DNA of 64,000 bases from Magicicada septendecula. Taxonomy: Eukaryota; Arthropoda; Insecta; Hemiptera; Cicadidae. The stretch's first letter is position 1. Every line of letters begins with the position of its first letter. The stretch is from NCBI GenBank assembly GCA_034769895.1, contig CM068370.1, positions 44,194,844 through 44,258,843 on the forward strand, given 5' to 3'. The notes below the pieces were generated by a model, which saw nothing but the letters and a program-made list of their open reading frames with translations, was not told the DNA's origin and ran no database searches. Both the position numbers and the translations under genes were made by a program. Positions 21,862 to 34,716 of the stretch are shown piece by piece.

Positions 21862-22031
21862 CTACTTACTGCTTCAGCCTTAACCACAGAACCGTGGTCA
21901 CTAACGTATACCACCTCACGTTATCGCACTCGATTTTCACTGATGATGGAAGTCGATGACATTGCCGAAATGTCTGGTTTTGTAGAAAACATTGGACTAC
22001 GGCCAAATATCCCGGGAAGGAATTTTAACAA
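21862..22031 (+). mobile_element. 170-bp PLE tail insertion with hammerhead-like core
   Basis: Flanked by an exact 13-bp duplication. Its 3' half follows the tail of the PLE at 4590-4680 block by block: CTGATGATGG, GAAA, a GGTTTT/AAAAC hairpin, TGGAC..CGGCCAAA and a CCCGG block. Differences are too many for the same family. No protein coding. Confidence 0.8.
21940..21971 (+). ncRNA. Hammerhead-like core in 170-bp insertion
   Basis: CTGATGA, a GGAAGTC/CATTGCC stem with mismatches, GAAAT, then a GTTTT/AAAAC hairpin. The weaker stem II and GAAAT suggest decay. Confidence 0.4.
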
Positions 22032-22044
22032 AAACTACTTCTTT
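22032..22044. repeat. Target-site duplication, right copy (13 bp)
   Basis: Second AAACTACTTCTTT. Confidence 0.8.
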
Positions 22045-22073
22045 GTTGCCGATAACGTTGTACACATATATAT

Positions 22074-22530
22074 CAGTGGCGAAGTTACATGGAGGCAATT
22101 GAGGCAATGCCTACCCTAAAAAATTCTGTAGAATAAAAATTATAAATACGTATGAACTACATAACGTAAAGATTATACATTGTTACTGGGACTGTCAAAT
22201 TTATTAAACCGAAACGTGCTTTATTGAGCGACCGCTAGATGGTGACAGGTGTGATTCGGCATAGTTCGTTTAAAGCGAATGAGGCAACCTGAACTTGCCT
22301 CAGCGTTTTTTGTATACATCGTATGTAAGCAATGTAGTGGTGTGATAGGGAAATGTAGGGAGGGGGGATTGTCCCGCGCTGTACACATAGAGCGTTGAGG
22401 CATGCCTCACTTCTGTGGTCCAAACAGTTAAGTTAAAGCGCCTGTGTTGTTTCTAAGTGTTTATTTTATGCGGTTATTAAAAGTGTCACTGTTATTCCGC
22501 TGAACTAACAGATGATCAAGATTGTTATTT
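22074..22530 (+). mobile_element. Possible hAT transposon end
   Basis: Starts CAGTGGCGAAG, a typical hAT terminal sequence, followed by GAGGCAATTGAGGCAATGCC. The stretch to about 22530 is richer in G+C than its surroundings and contains GAGGCATGCCTCA. I found no matching right end and no transposase, so it is a truncated or solo end. Confidence 0.4.
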
Positions 22531-22599
22531 GAATTATTTGTAACATTAAACATATACATAGAAACTAATCAAGTTTAAAAATTTGAAGTTCAATCCGTT

Positions 22600-22845
22600 G
22601 TATTATTGTGTATGACTAATACAAGGAATGTTCAATAGAAACACGTACAGAGCTGTAAAGCATTTTTTATTCAACGATTTTAAAAGAAGTCTCCAATAAC
22701 ATTAAGACATGAGTTCCACTGTTGCGCTAACCTGTAGATTCCCTGCTAGTAAAATTCTTACGGCTGTTTGTGGAACCATTCGGTTACAGCAAACTCTACC
22801 TGAGCGTCCGATTTGAACCACCGTCCTTTTAGTGATTCCTTAAAA
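22600..22845 (-). pseudogene. C-terminal fragment of mariner transposase
   Basis: On the - strand, 22841 down to a TAA at 22680-22682 gives KESLKGRWFKSDAQVEFAV, then WF, and GIYRLAQQWNSC followed by a short tail ending in GDFF. This matches the last ~55 residues of mariner-family transposases (F-SD-EV, GI--L--RW--C, GDYF). Two in-frame stops interrupt it. The 3' flank to about 22600 may be the element's own end. Confidence 0.7.
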
Positions 22846-23024
22846 AAAAATTTAAGATAAGATTTTTGCCTACCCATTCATTAACTACTAGCTTCGCCAG
22901 TAAGCAAATTGATGTCCATTTTTTCGGCTTGCACGCGTTATGTTGGTGTGGGTTTCGGCACTTTCCATTTAAAAAGCGTGCAAACGTAAGAAAATAAACA
23001 TGAGTGAGGCCAGAAATAACGTGA

Positions 23025-23026
<2 letters not shown>

Positions 23027-23067
<41 letters not shown>
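23027..23067. repeat. (GT)n microsatellite
   Basis: About 20 dinucleotide units. Confidence 0.95.
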
Positions 23068-23068
<1 letters not shown>

Positions 23069-23095
23069 TTACCTGCCTTTTTATTGCTGTATTAA

Positions 23096-24188
23096 ATGAA
23101 AAATATTATATTACATTAAAATGAAAAAATTATAATTTTATTGCCTGGCAACAAAATTATTTTATTTTTAACAATTACCATTGTTTCAAAAAGTTTAAAT
23201 AAATTTTCAAGTACTTTACTCTTGTTAAAACGTAAAAGGTTGCAGGTAAACTACCCCTTCCCCTTAACCGATCTTCACCAACATCAAAAGTCCTTGAGAT
23301 CTCTACAATTCAGGGATGTATACAAAAAATTATTTGATTCTGTTTGAATTTGCGGCTGTTATCGTTTGCCATAGAAAATACGCTTGATAAAAAAACGTTG
23401 CAGTTAACTACCCCTTCCCCTTAACCGATCTTCACCAAAAACAATAGGTCTTGAGTACTCTACAAATCAGAGCTGTATGCAAAACATTATTTGATTCTGT
23501 TTGAATTTGCGGCTGTTATCGTTTGCCATAGAAAATACCCTTGTTAAAAAAACGTTGCAGGTAAACTACCCCTTTCCCTTAACCGATCTTCACCAAAAAC
23601 AATAGGACTTGAGAACTCTACAATTTAGGGCTGTATGCAAATAATCTTTTGATTCTGTTTGAATTTGCGGCTGTTATCGTTTGCCATAGGAAATACCCTT
23701 GTTAAAACATAAAACGTTACAGGTAAATTACCCCTTTCCCTTAACCGATCTTCACCAAAAACAATAGGTCTTGAGAACTCTACAATTCAGGGCTGTATGC
23801 GAAACATTATTTGATTCTGTTTGAATTTGCGGCTGTTATCGTTTGCCAAAGAAACAAAATTTCCCTTGATAAAAAAAACCGTTGCTGGTAAACTACCTCT
23901 TTCCCTCAACCGATCTTCACCAAAAACAATAAGTCGTGAGTACTGTACAAATCAGGGCTGTATGCAAAAAATTATTTGATTCTGTTTGAATTTGCGGCAG
24001 TTATCGTTTGCCATAGAAAAAAAATCTAGAGACACACAGACACAAGATAGACAGATAGACACACAGACACTTTTCGGAAAACGACTTTTTTTCATGTTTT
24101 GAGTTAGTACAATCAGAATCTGCAAATAATCTCGAACACGATTTTTTTTGCCATCACCTTACTTCCATTCCTTAAGGAATATGGAAGT
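23096..24188 (+). mobile_element. Helentron/DINE-like non-autonomous element, copy 2
   Basis: From about 23110 the sequence follows copy 1 (20650 on) closely, through the same five-unit array, the CAGA-rich stretch and the same terminal hairpin (24161-24188). The 5' end of copy 1 with GGTATGG is missing, so it is 5'-truncated or a different subtype. Confidence 0.55.
23240..24018 (+). repeat. Minisatellite, five units of 157-165 bp
   Basis: Units start at 23240, 23398, 23555, 23717 and 23882. Unit-specific variants agree with the matching units of copy 1 (for example CGTTACAG in unit 4), so the whole array was copied with the element rather than grown in place. Confidence 0.95.
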
Positions 24189-24659
24189 AATAAAACAATC
24201 CAGTTACAGTTGTCTTAACGTTATAGATGGTAGAAAAAACTTAGTTCACTACATCAAAGATAAGCGGATGGAGAAATTCACAGATTAGGAAAAATTATCA
24301 CTAACAAATTCAGGTCAATTTGAGGTGTTTGTTGTCAAACTAATTTCATTTTATTTAGCTGAAAATCAAGCGCCATTTATCGTGTAAAGGTGCTTCCGTT
24401 CAAACGTCTTCATGAATAAATCGAATTACTTCTTTCATATTTTACTTAATAAGCAAGAAACAGTAACTTCTTCAAAGAATAAGAAGGAATAACGTCTTCA
24501 AGCAATAACTATGTTTGAAGAAAAATAGGTCAAGTTCAGTCAATTCGTTTATCTAACTGAAAATTAAATGTCTCCTCTTATATTCCAAGAAGTTACATAA
24601 ATTACTTTTCTTTTGTATCGGCCATCTAAGAACCACATGCCAATTCAATTCTTTATTAT

Positions 24660-25003
24660 ATGTTCTTTTCTTTTTTCCATTACTCTGTCATCTTTTCACT
24701 GTGTCTCTTCTTCCTGTCTTCAGTCTACTTTGAACCTTTTTTCTCTCTCCTACCGTGGACTCCTTTCATTGTAACACTTTTCCCAGAAAAAACTTCTCTT
24801 TCAATTGCTTCTTCTGCGTTTTCATAATTTTTCCTAAATCCTTTTGGACTTCTTTACTCCAACTTGATGTTGACTCCTTCCCCCACAGTTATTTAAAGAT
24901 CTGCTTTCTTAGCCAATTGTCATCTGTTCTATATAAATCTCCAAAAATAATAGTCGAACTTACTTTATTATTAACGCAGGAATTTTTGTACACCATTTAT
25001 TAG
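24660..25003 (-). pseudogene. Lysine-rich coding relic, possibly non-LTR element
   Basis: The - strand shows Lys-rich frames interrupted by stops, with a KTQKKQLKEKFF stretch. This is reminiscent of the region between endonuclease and reverse transcriptase of Jockey-type elements. Weak; compositional bias alone could give it. A decayed copy of the interior of the mariner MITE at 63060 (CCATCTAAG.ACCACATG) lies just upstream at about 24622-24640. Confidence 0.25.
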
Positions 25004-25009
25004 TTTAAT

Positions 25010-26086
25010 AAAGAGTCAAATATGTTTTACTTTTATATTGGTTGTATACTGTACGCAAATAAGTTAGAATGATGTGGTGAAAGAACTGTACAAACGCCTT
25101 AGGCAAACAGCAGTAAACACCTGTATTCACTAAATTTAATTTTAATTTGTTGTTACAAGGAACGCATAGGTCGTATCCTATGCCGGTAAATTACTAAACG
25201 CTGGAGAAATCAACAGTCACAACTCCTGCACATAGTCACGGTCGTGTTACAATACAGTTCTCCTAGATATATAGTTGTCAAATTTGTACAACACACAATA
25301 AATATCATAAATATTGAAAGTCGTTAAGTTAATGAATTCAGTACTCCACACAGTAAAAAAAAAACACTTCCTTGTAATTCTCTAAAATGCACTCTCTGTA
25401 GCTAAGTAACACCATGTAATAAGTTGCGCACTATAAAGAAATTCATAAAACTGACAAGTTGAATTGCACCCGCGCTGTATTATAAGTATTCCAGTAATGA
25501 GAACTAATTAGTGGTAGCCAAGAAAGCAAAAGCAAACCTGATCACTCCAGATTTTCAGAACGCTATAGAATCGTCAAGACGAATCGTGACGCCGTGCCGC
25601 TAGAAGTTTCCGGTTATTGATGCAGCCCAAGCTTGTGCAGTAAACAACTAATTTCAATAATACACATCAGCCTATATATAGCCTAATCTTATTACTTACG
25701 GCGCGTCACTGAAATGGTATGTAAAATTATTTTATTAACAAAAAGAATAGTCCAGAAGATAAAATCTCTCAATACTTTTGAAGACTATGTTGCATTTTTC
25801 ATTTTAAAATCAGCACTCAGACAAATTTTGGGGCATTTTTCACTTAATATTACCGTTGTTAATAGACCTTACTTACTCTCTACTATATAGGCTACTGTAT
25901 AAGCTATTAGAGGTAGGCCCATATACCTATAACAGTTATTTTTGGATGATTATTTTTGTGGAACATGTATAATAATGACTGAAAAGTTGAAATATCTGTT
26001 CCGATTCAACGATAACTCAAAAGTCGAAATTCCCGTTCCGATTACTGGCGGCTTCGCGGTTCCGAGTCGCGGGAGCCTCCTACGTA
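25010..26086. other. Gene-free AT-rich stretch
   Basis: Only short chance frames on both strands; no repeat, RNA or domain recognised. Confidence 0.55.
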
Positions 26087-26141
26087 ACTAACGAATAAAC
26101 GAGTACTACGAGTACAGGAGTACAGGAGTACAGGAGTACAA
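26087..26141. repeat. Short tandem repeat (GAGTACAG)n
   Basis: Five to six units of 8-9 bp. Confidence 0.85.
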
Positions 26142-27514
26142 AGTCATTTTTTGGTGCTGAATATTTTGTTTTACGCATGTGCCGATTCCCATACAACTAT
26201 GAAACGAAGCAAAACAGAGAGGTCCAGAATATCTCAATGCCAAAGAGACGAAGTTGTTTTAATAAATGAAAAACATTCATATTGATGTTACATTTATTTT
26301 CGTGTGTTATGGAGATATATAATACAGATTATAACAAATAATATATAATACTAGTCACCAACTTGGTAAATTTTAAAAAAGCGAATTATATTGTGTTATA
26401 ACCTACAATGTGGCTGATAGTTAATAGGTCATATAGCCCTTTTTGTCAATGTAGTTCGGAGATGATTTTAACTTCACTGAACATCTCACGTAAATGATGA
26501 GATTGTTGTAACTCTTGTAGCTTACTGTTATGTTTTTATTATATGTTTCTGAGATTCTTTTGATATTATTTGTTATGCTATTACGTGCACTTTAAATTTC
26601 ATTGCCTGAGTTTTGAAACTGATTTGTCTAACCAAAATGGAATCAATAATTTAATATTAAACCTGTCAGTTTGTTTACTCCTAGCAAAAACTTAAGTTAG
26701 TATTCCCGAAGGGAAACAGGCCAATAAATTGTTTAGTTTCTTATTTTCTTTTAAACAGTTACAGGTTTATTAAACAACTGTGTGGTAAAACAACACTGTT
26801 AATTACTTAACACTTTTAGTTTCAATTTATTTCTTGTAACAAATGACATAATACAGGTATATGTATAATAGGTATATAATAACAAGTAATTGTACGTGAT
26901 ATTTTTGGGAACGGTTTCGTTCGTACCTGTTATTTTCAAATACTAGTTTAGCACACCTCTAAAAGCTATACTTTATCTTAGCTTCGAAATGCAAACTAAA
27001 CTTTAGGAAATAACGCATCTAAGTACATTGCACAAGACAAGACAGTATACTCCAACGGGAAGGTTATACAAAGAAATAAGAAAAGAATCCAGTAGTCGTT
27101 GATGGAAAACAAATTTCTCTACCAAATTACAATGTGGTTTGGTAGTATGAGCTCCAAACTAGAGTAATAAGTCACATCTTACGTCGGCCTTGTGCACTGA
27201 AAATAACAATTTTCACCGAAACGAATAAACGAGACTTATGGCTAATGAAATCCAAGAAATACCGAAAAACGTCAGGAAAACGTGTATCTCAATTGTAGTC
27301 ATCTGAAATGTCATTACAAAAGAAACACTTTTAATACGTTTCTCAGAACTAAAAAAGTATTGTCATCTGTTGTCATATATGGCAAATTATAAGTTTCTAA
27401 ATATTAGCTAACGTATATTAAATCACAATTATTCGACTCCTGACAAAATCAGGGAAGGTGTTCAGGTAGAAAATAAATTTCACTCAGAACAGGCAGGTAT
27501 ACACAATAACACTT
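26142..27514. other. Gene-free AT-rich stretch
   Basis: No gene, domain or repeat recognised. Confidence 0.55.
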
Positions 27515-27650
27515 TTTATAATCCGAAGGGACGCAGAGGTGTGGACGTCCGAAAAATCGTTGTAGTGATCAACTCTAGTCTATCGTCTTGGGACGGAAAC
27601 AAACTATATTTCGTTTAATCCTTGTTGAAGATGACGAAGATGAATAAAAC
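27515..27650 (+). mobile_element. Short 3' relic of the RTE-like family
   Basis: GGGACGCAGAGGTGTGGACGT matches the GRRGVG block and the non-coding tail of the copies at 909-1601 and 53880-54800, ending in a decayed GAAGATGA repeat. Very short and diverged. Confidence 0.5.
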
Positions 27651-28119
27651 TTTTCAAACTACTATATAGTGGTGTCAATATTAAGGCGAATATGTCTTAT
27701 GCAGTGTTAAGAGGTACAAAATTAAACTAATAGGTACTATCGACAAATATATTGCAAATTAATTTTGTTGTTATAAATATATAATAAAAGTTTAGAGTTG
27801 ATTAAATTTTCTGATTAGATTTCGAATCCATATTTATATATTGTAATGCACAAATATGTAAGATAATAATCAAGTTACATAGCTTTAATTGCAGATAGTT
27901 AATGTCGTTGTTTGAGTGTGAGTAGAGGGTTCTTACAGTAGTCCGTGTTAGTTTGAACTTTTTGTTCAGCTACGTATGTGTGTTCATCTGACATTACTTT
28001 CATTTCCAAATATACTATTCAATTTGTCAAGTTATCTGTTAGTATAACGGTACTGTTGGTTTTATATTACCGTTTCCATTACGAAGAAAAAAAAATTTAA
28101 TATTCTTACTCCACGACAT

Positions 28120-28600
28120 AGGTATCCTGCGGGGTATATCTTTAGGGGGAGGCCAGGGAGGCGCGCCTCAGGCCTGACGAGTGGCTGGAGCCAAATAACT
28201 CAGAGACACCCCCACGTCATACATGCATATATCATGTATTCGTGGACTGCACCGTAACATCTTGTGCCGAGCAAACGACCGCGCTGCACTGTTTGAACCT
28301 GGCGTTCATCGGACTCCGGACTGGACAACGCCAACAAACCAGGGCGCGAGACGCTCCGTGCATCTTCAGTCTGTCTGTCTGTACATAGGCAATCCGAGTG
28401 ACATGCCGACATTCGGCTTGCAAGATGTGTACAAAGAAGTCGGTCATTGACATAGGTTCCAGAGCGTCCATTAGCCACGAGTGTAACTGCGCGATTATTC
28501 TCAACGCGGTCGGCCAAGTCAGTTTGGACCTGATATTAGTGTGTGTTATCGGAGTTCTTACTGTGACGTGCTGTTTAGTGTAAACTGATTAGTGACTATT
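28120..28600. other. G+C-rich, CpG-containing island in AT-rich DNA
   Basis: Stands out from its surroundings by composition (for example GGGGGAGGCCAGGGAGGCGCGCC near 28146). Overlapping frames of 60-105 codons exist on both strands but none has a recognisable domain, and their overlap suggests they are by-products of composition. It could be a promoter or first exon, or the end of a hAT-type transposon. Confidence 0.4.
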
Positions 28601-30444
28601 ATTTAGTACGACACTGTTTATAAGGTGCCATTCTTTTTGTTAAATTACTGTGTGCTGAACAAACATTAGTTTGAAAAATTGTATATGAGTATCTCTGTCT
28701 ATTTGTAACTGTAATTAACGTTGTCATTAGCGCCTTTATTGGCGTCAGTTATTCTTCAGTTATACTGAAGAACATGACGATCCGCGCATGATGATCATCG
28801 CAACAATGTTGGACAGCAATTTAAAAATCTTCCATTTAATTCGCGTTTAAAATAATAAGTCTGCCTGTGTGAGTGTGTGTGTGTGTGTGATTTGTTAAGA
28901 AACTCCTTTTACAAGATTAGCTTCGTTTAATACCGCAAGCGTTCCAGAGAATGAAACTCTTACTTGAAATTGCATTTCAGTGTTAAACATAGTAACTTTA
29001 TGAGGACCCCTTTATTAAATTAATATAATAATTTACATCAATAATAGTGTAACACTATTGTAAAATTTCTAATATAATGTAATTTGTAATAAACAAAAAA
29101 TTAAAATTATTTAATGCTAAGCTTTGTATTCTCAGAAAATTTGCGGAGTACACAACACTTCGTCCTCCAAAACCGTTTTAAAAAATGTAAACAAAATTAT
29201 TCTCGTGAAGCTTTGTTGCTTTGTTTTTCATTTTCTCGTATTTAATTTTCTCTACACCTTCACAAATCTCATGGAGTTTGCGTAAAAGACTGCGTACTGG
29301 AAATTTATGGTACGGTAAAAAAAAAACACAGTAATTACTAAATGGCGTTTCAGTAAGCTAAAAGGCATGCCTTTTTAATTTTGTGATCAAAGGCGTACCT
29401 TGAGGAGTTTGTAAAATTATATTAATTACATCACCACTGTGTTAAAAGCATGTCCTATTCCAGGAAATTTGAGAACATGCGTGTTCGTTGTTTTTCTATG
29501 AAAACGAAATGTTATGACATCATAAGCTTTACAGATTACTTGGACTACGTATCCAGTAGTAAAACAACAAAATTTATAAAAATGTATTATATGTTCTCAC
29601 CTTTTCTAAGCTGTTTGGAAATTTATATATATTGCGACAGTACAAATAAGTGATGTACTGAGCATGGAATATAAAAATTTAAATTTACTTAATAAACTGT
29701 AAATAATTAATAATATATTAGAAATAAGCATGTTAGGGATTGCAGGCTTGGCTCAGACAAAAATATGAACAGGTGTTTCGACCTGAATCAACGTGCACAC
29801 ACACACAAATGTAACTGAAAGTGTGTACACAAGTATTTTGTTGTGTGAACGCAGGTCTCTGCAGGCGAGTTTGCCACCCCAAGATGAATAATTGCACAAT
29901 TACTGTTTTTCCGTAATTATTCATAAATTAGAATTAAGAATTAAAATCCAAAAGCACCATAAAATGTAAATAAATTTGCTAAATATTGTGTACGAAAACC
30001 ACGCGAAAGTAACACACCGTACAAGTGCAATAGTGAAATAACTGTGTACAAATCGAAAGGGTTAAGTTGCAATGTCCAAAATTGCAGTGAACATGTGTTG
30101 TAAAAATAGTTATAAGATAAGTATAAGAGTATACTTACAGGATTCTGCAATTCGCAGAAATATAAAAAATAGCGAATTTGACAAAGAGTGGGGGAACTGA
30201 AGCCAAAGACAGTTTCTAACATGTAGATTTCGGATCACTGCAGGGTGTCGACCAAGACATGGGTATAAATAGAACACGCAAGCTGCAGTGGTTCTCTTTC
30301 TTGAATCATCCACGATGCAGCGGGAGCTTATGCCCGTCAGCACGGCGTGTTTATTAATTTTTTATAAACAGTTTAAATTTGCCAGTTACGTACAAATACG
30401 TAACCAAGCTATAAGACAATCATTGTAATTAATAACAGCACTAC
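28601..30444. other. Gene-free AT-rich stretch
   Basis: A short (GT)n lies near 28867-28890 and a (CA)n near 29795. Nothing else recognised. Confidence 0.55.
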
Positions 30445-30700
30445 TTAAGAGTTCCATAGCAATACGACGCTAGACAAGAGAAGAGTTCCATAGCAATACG
30501 ACGCTGGACAAGAGAAGAGTTCCATAGAGATACGACGCTGGACAAGAGGAGAGTTCCAGATAGAGATACGACGCTGGACAAGAGGAGAGTTCCATAGCGA
30601 TACGACGCTGGACAAGAGGAGAGGACGAGAGAGAGAGAGAGACAGCCGACGCTGGACAAGAGGAGAAGAGAGACAGCCGACGCTGGAGGCGAGACGAGGA
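30445..30700. repeat. Minisatellite, about 34-bp unit
   Basis: Seven units with GAGTTCCATAG..ATACGACG and CTGGACAAGAG. The last two units replace the first half by a GAGAGA-rich block with CAGCCGACG. The open frames on the - strand here just translate the repeat. Confidence 0.95.
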
Positions 30701-32039
30701 CGAACACCGATGGAACAAAAATGATCGAGTATGATTGACGACAATAAGGTGATAGACAACTTATTCATATCTTAATCATACACAGAATACAAAGACAGTT
30801 AAAGACATTAATATCTTATTTAAAAATAAGAGCAATGTTTCTTGTATAGTAGAGTTAAAAATCATAGATGCTTTAGAAATACGATTAACGTAACAAGAGC
30901 TCAAATTAATATGATATAAAATGATTACAAAGAATTTAAATAAAAACAATTAGTATTTGAGAAAACAGTACTGAGAAACAATAACTATTAATATTTTGAG
31001 TACGTTCAATATAGAAAAAAGATTTAAAAATTGATTTTGAAACATATTAATAGACTGAGTAGTCTAAAAATGAGATTTTTCTTTTATATACTATTTAGTA
31101 GCATAGAATGTTTAGTTAGTAAGGATGTATATATCTTAAGCCTTACGGCATAATAACAAATAATAACTAATGTTTTAAAATCGAAGTCAGTGCCATGTGC
31201 ACATATTTTTTTATAGTATCAAAATAATTACCGTTTCAAGTTACATAGAGTTCTTATTGCTGATACACCTGACACCCAATTTAAATGTTATATTGTTTAA
31301 AGAATTTGTCAATCTTGAACGTGAGACCGTTCACGCCTATTTATGTATATGTAACGTTATTTAAATTTGGTGCTCCACAAATTTAAATTACAATAAATTT
31401 GCAAGTTGTTACGTTGCAAAATATATATTTCAGTATGTCTTAGTGTACCTATATCTATATCTTAAGTTAGTTTAATACACCTCAATTGATCTTAAATGCA
31501 TTTTTATGGCCGTTAAACTGGACATTTGCAAAAAATCAGTTTTGCAAAACAGCTTGTTACAAATATTGCGATAGAAAAGTATAAACTTAATTTTTATACC
31601 ATGAAGCGTTACACAAATGGTTCTGGAAACAATTTTCTTAGTTACTAGATTCCCGTAAGGTACGAGGTGTCGCCATATTGATATGATATTACGTGATACA
31701 TCCTTCCGTTAATGGTGTGTAATGTAATGAGTACTATAATATATACGCATACTTTAACGATCTCCAAGAAGTTGCTTCATATGAGGTCAAATTTATGGTC
31801 GCTAAAGTATACTATTTATAGTACTAAATTCAAACTCTTTCTAATAATCAGTTAATCTTAAGGTTTAAGGAGATTTTTTCTAACCGCATTGTTCTGTTAC
31901 AGAATTGTGTGGTATTTCAAGTATTAACTACTTTTTCATCAGTTTTTAGCCCTAATTATGGATCTAATCTTACGGCCTAACGAAGCTAACAGCTAAGTCT
32001 TATAAACTATCGTACATAAACCTTTTGGGATGCAAGGAA
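30701..32039. other. Gene-free AT-rich stretch
   Basis: No gene, domain or repeat recognised. Confidence 0.55.
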
Positions 32040-32245
32040 GGTAGGCTGGCTCGCAGTACCAATTACAGATAGTCAGTTTGGCTTCACCATCCCATTATTA
32101 CCCCATCATGTTATCCCAGGTCCTCAAAAAGACCTCACATCCGCCGGCTGACATGACCTCGGGTCTTGCATCCTGACCTGACTTTATCGTGCGCCCGGGA
32201 ATCAAACCGGCAATTTACGTTAATAACCAAGCACCACACCTAATA
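32040..32245 (-). mobile_element. tRNA-derived SINE
   Basis: On the - strand a tRNA-like head: a GGTGCTTGGTTATTAA A-box region at about 32222-32237, and GGTTTGATTCCC, a near-perfect B box, at 32197-32208. The body continues with GACCCGAGGTCATG and GGATGTGAGGTC. Size and layout fit an RNA polymerase III SINE. No clear target duplication. Confidence 0.65.
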
Positions 32246-34716
32246 ATCTACCTTAGCGACAATTTCAGTAATTAGTAATTCAGTGACCAAAACCTTTCTT
32301 ACACTCCACTTCCAGCCGTATTTCAGTCTCCCTGAAGGGTCCCGCCGCTGCTACTATCCACTACGCATTCCGGCCTTCAAACACATAGTGTGACATAGAA
32401 ACCTGACGATAGAAACTGAACAGTGGCTTAGAGATGCGCAGTGTACAAACACCTCGTTTCGAGGCTAAGAAAATGTTCATTTATTTCGCACATGTGCACA
32501 ACGGTCTTGTACATAGTGTGAACACCAGCTGCAGCAAGACTGGCGAGAACAATGGAAGCATGTGTGTGACAGAGACGGAGATAATATCGCAGTGAGACAG
32601 TGAACTGTTATCGCGTTGTCTCCCCTCTTTTCTCTCTAGATAACTTACTGTCTGGCCACGACTGGATGCTCTCCCACACCACGCGGCCGCTTGTAAGCGA
32701 GGTAGGGTGAAATATGTGTATTAGCCGTTTGGTTTACCCCCACGTAGCCTACCGTACGGTTCTCCCACCTTACACAATGCTCAATCATCGAATCGCGGCC
32801 AGACAGTAGCTATACTTGCAAGTGGGTCGGCGCAACTTATTGTTCAGGAACGACTGTCGGGCCAATAACACAAAACTTGTTTAAATTAATAAATCGCAGT
32901 TAAAAACAAATAATAATTTTTCTCACGTTGGACTAATTAGGACGTACATTAACATCATGAAACCTCAATTATTGACTGAATGCACCCTTTGGTCCGCCAG
33001 CATGTACACAGTTTGCGTTCAAGATAACTGTGACGTCATAATAAAAATGCATGTATAAAGCACTAGTTTCTTCTAGAAAGTCCCGGAATGTCCTGTGACA
33101 CTTAAAACTCATCGTACATTACATTATTTATTTACATTCTGATTTGTTACTAATTTTTTAATTCTTTTTCCTATCAACATCACAGAATTAAGTACGTACT
33201 ATAGTAAAAAAAAACAATGTGTATAAAATAATATTAAGACCCATTTCACTTCTCATGTTAAGACTTCAAGCCTAAAACCTTATGATTAACATAGATGTAG
33301 AGACAATTGTTGTTTACCTGGACACAAAGTGTTCTTAAACTCTGCGGTTCAAACCTGTGGAGTTTCTCGATTGCCTGATTCTCAACCTAACTTTTTAATC
33401 GATTCAATCATTCACCTGGGGATCAACCTCTTAATTTTTGCCAGCAGAGTTCTAATATTTGCTTTCTTTCAGTTTAGTTTGCCCTACTAGTAATGCAATC
33501 TAGCTTATTTAAGATTTTAACATTTACAGTCAATAACAATTTTGAGATGGAGACACATTTGATCGAGGAATTGTCTGATTTATACGGAACAGTAGTCGTT
33601 AGCACTCGGATTTGAAATCGATTTCATTTCCATAATTTTTTGATGCTTTAGATTGAATTGCCAAGTCTCTGCCTAAAAACGATACAGAGTGTACTAACGT
33701 ACGGATAAGCAATACAGAACTGTTTGCCAACTACTGTGTACCTTTATCTCTTTCGGGCGACATCCTTTATCTGAAAAAATGTACTCAGATATATAATAAT
33801 AACAAAATAAGATCTTGTTAGTGTAATTGTATTATGTTAATTATGTTAGTAGAAATGTATTCACTGTGGCTCTTTATGGTTTCTCAAATCGTAGTTTACC
33901 TTTCATAAGTCTCGGTCTACAAATTATCAGTTTTTCGTGAACATTACTCTGATAAAATGTAATTATTCTAACATTAAAAATCTACCTGAATTTGATTGTG
34001 CACATGCGTATATCCTAATTTCTTCTTCAATCACCAGTCTAAAGGAACAGTCGTACAATTCTAATGTCACACTCTCGACTTGTTTATACTATAGACTTCT
34101 TTGGTATTTCTGCCTATTGTTACGTCGGTATTCGTACACTTATTTATCTAATGTCTAATTAATTCATAAACCCCCAATAACGAAAGACAAATTATGGAGA
34201 CTATATTCAAACACACACATACAGTCACCTTCAGTATTTTGTATTCTATAAAAAGGTTAAAAAGTGTGACTAGCAGAAAAGAATTGTCTTTATAATACAT
34301 GTTATGAGAAAAAGGAAATTTTAGGGGGTAGTGAAAGAGGGAGGGGAGTAAGAGGTTTTTTATATACAGAAGTAACCATCTGTCCTTCCTGTCGTCTCCT
34401 GGTCTTAAATAGGCTAACAGACTTATATTTTTAAAGACTTTGTTGAAATATATAAATTAATTGGTAATCCTCACAATCTTGATTTTGTAGTTTTGATTGA
34501 TTTTAATTAAGAGAAAATTCAATGCGTTTCGACTCATAGTTTTCTTTAATGTTGGTTAAAAATATGTGTAACTTTTAATAATTAATATTTAGGAAATTAA
34601 TTGTTACGGTCTTTCATAAACATTCTTATTTTCTTTTGATTGTCACTGTAAGTATCTTAAAGTAATTATTTAAAACGGTGTATTCATTACATATAACACA
34701 GTTGGGAGATATAATA
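32246..34716. other. Gene-free stretch with one small inverted-repeat pair
   Basis: Apart from the inverted pair at 32646-32808, nothing recognised; frames are short. Confidence 0.5.
32646..32808. mobile_element. Possible MITE with 16-bp inverted ends
   Basis: TACTGTCTGGCCACGA at 32646-32661 is the complement of 32793-32808 with one mismatch. The interior is G+C-richer than its flanks. No target duplication seen. Confidence 0.35.

Noticed and set aside
28200..28517. 105-codon - strand frame in the G+C-rich island
   Set aside because: Overlaps three other frames of similar length on both strands; no motif, no splice-consistent context. Not called as a gene.
30441..30768. Three overlapping frames with repeated SSCPASYLYG-like sequence
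   Set aside because: Translation of the 34-bp minisatellite.
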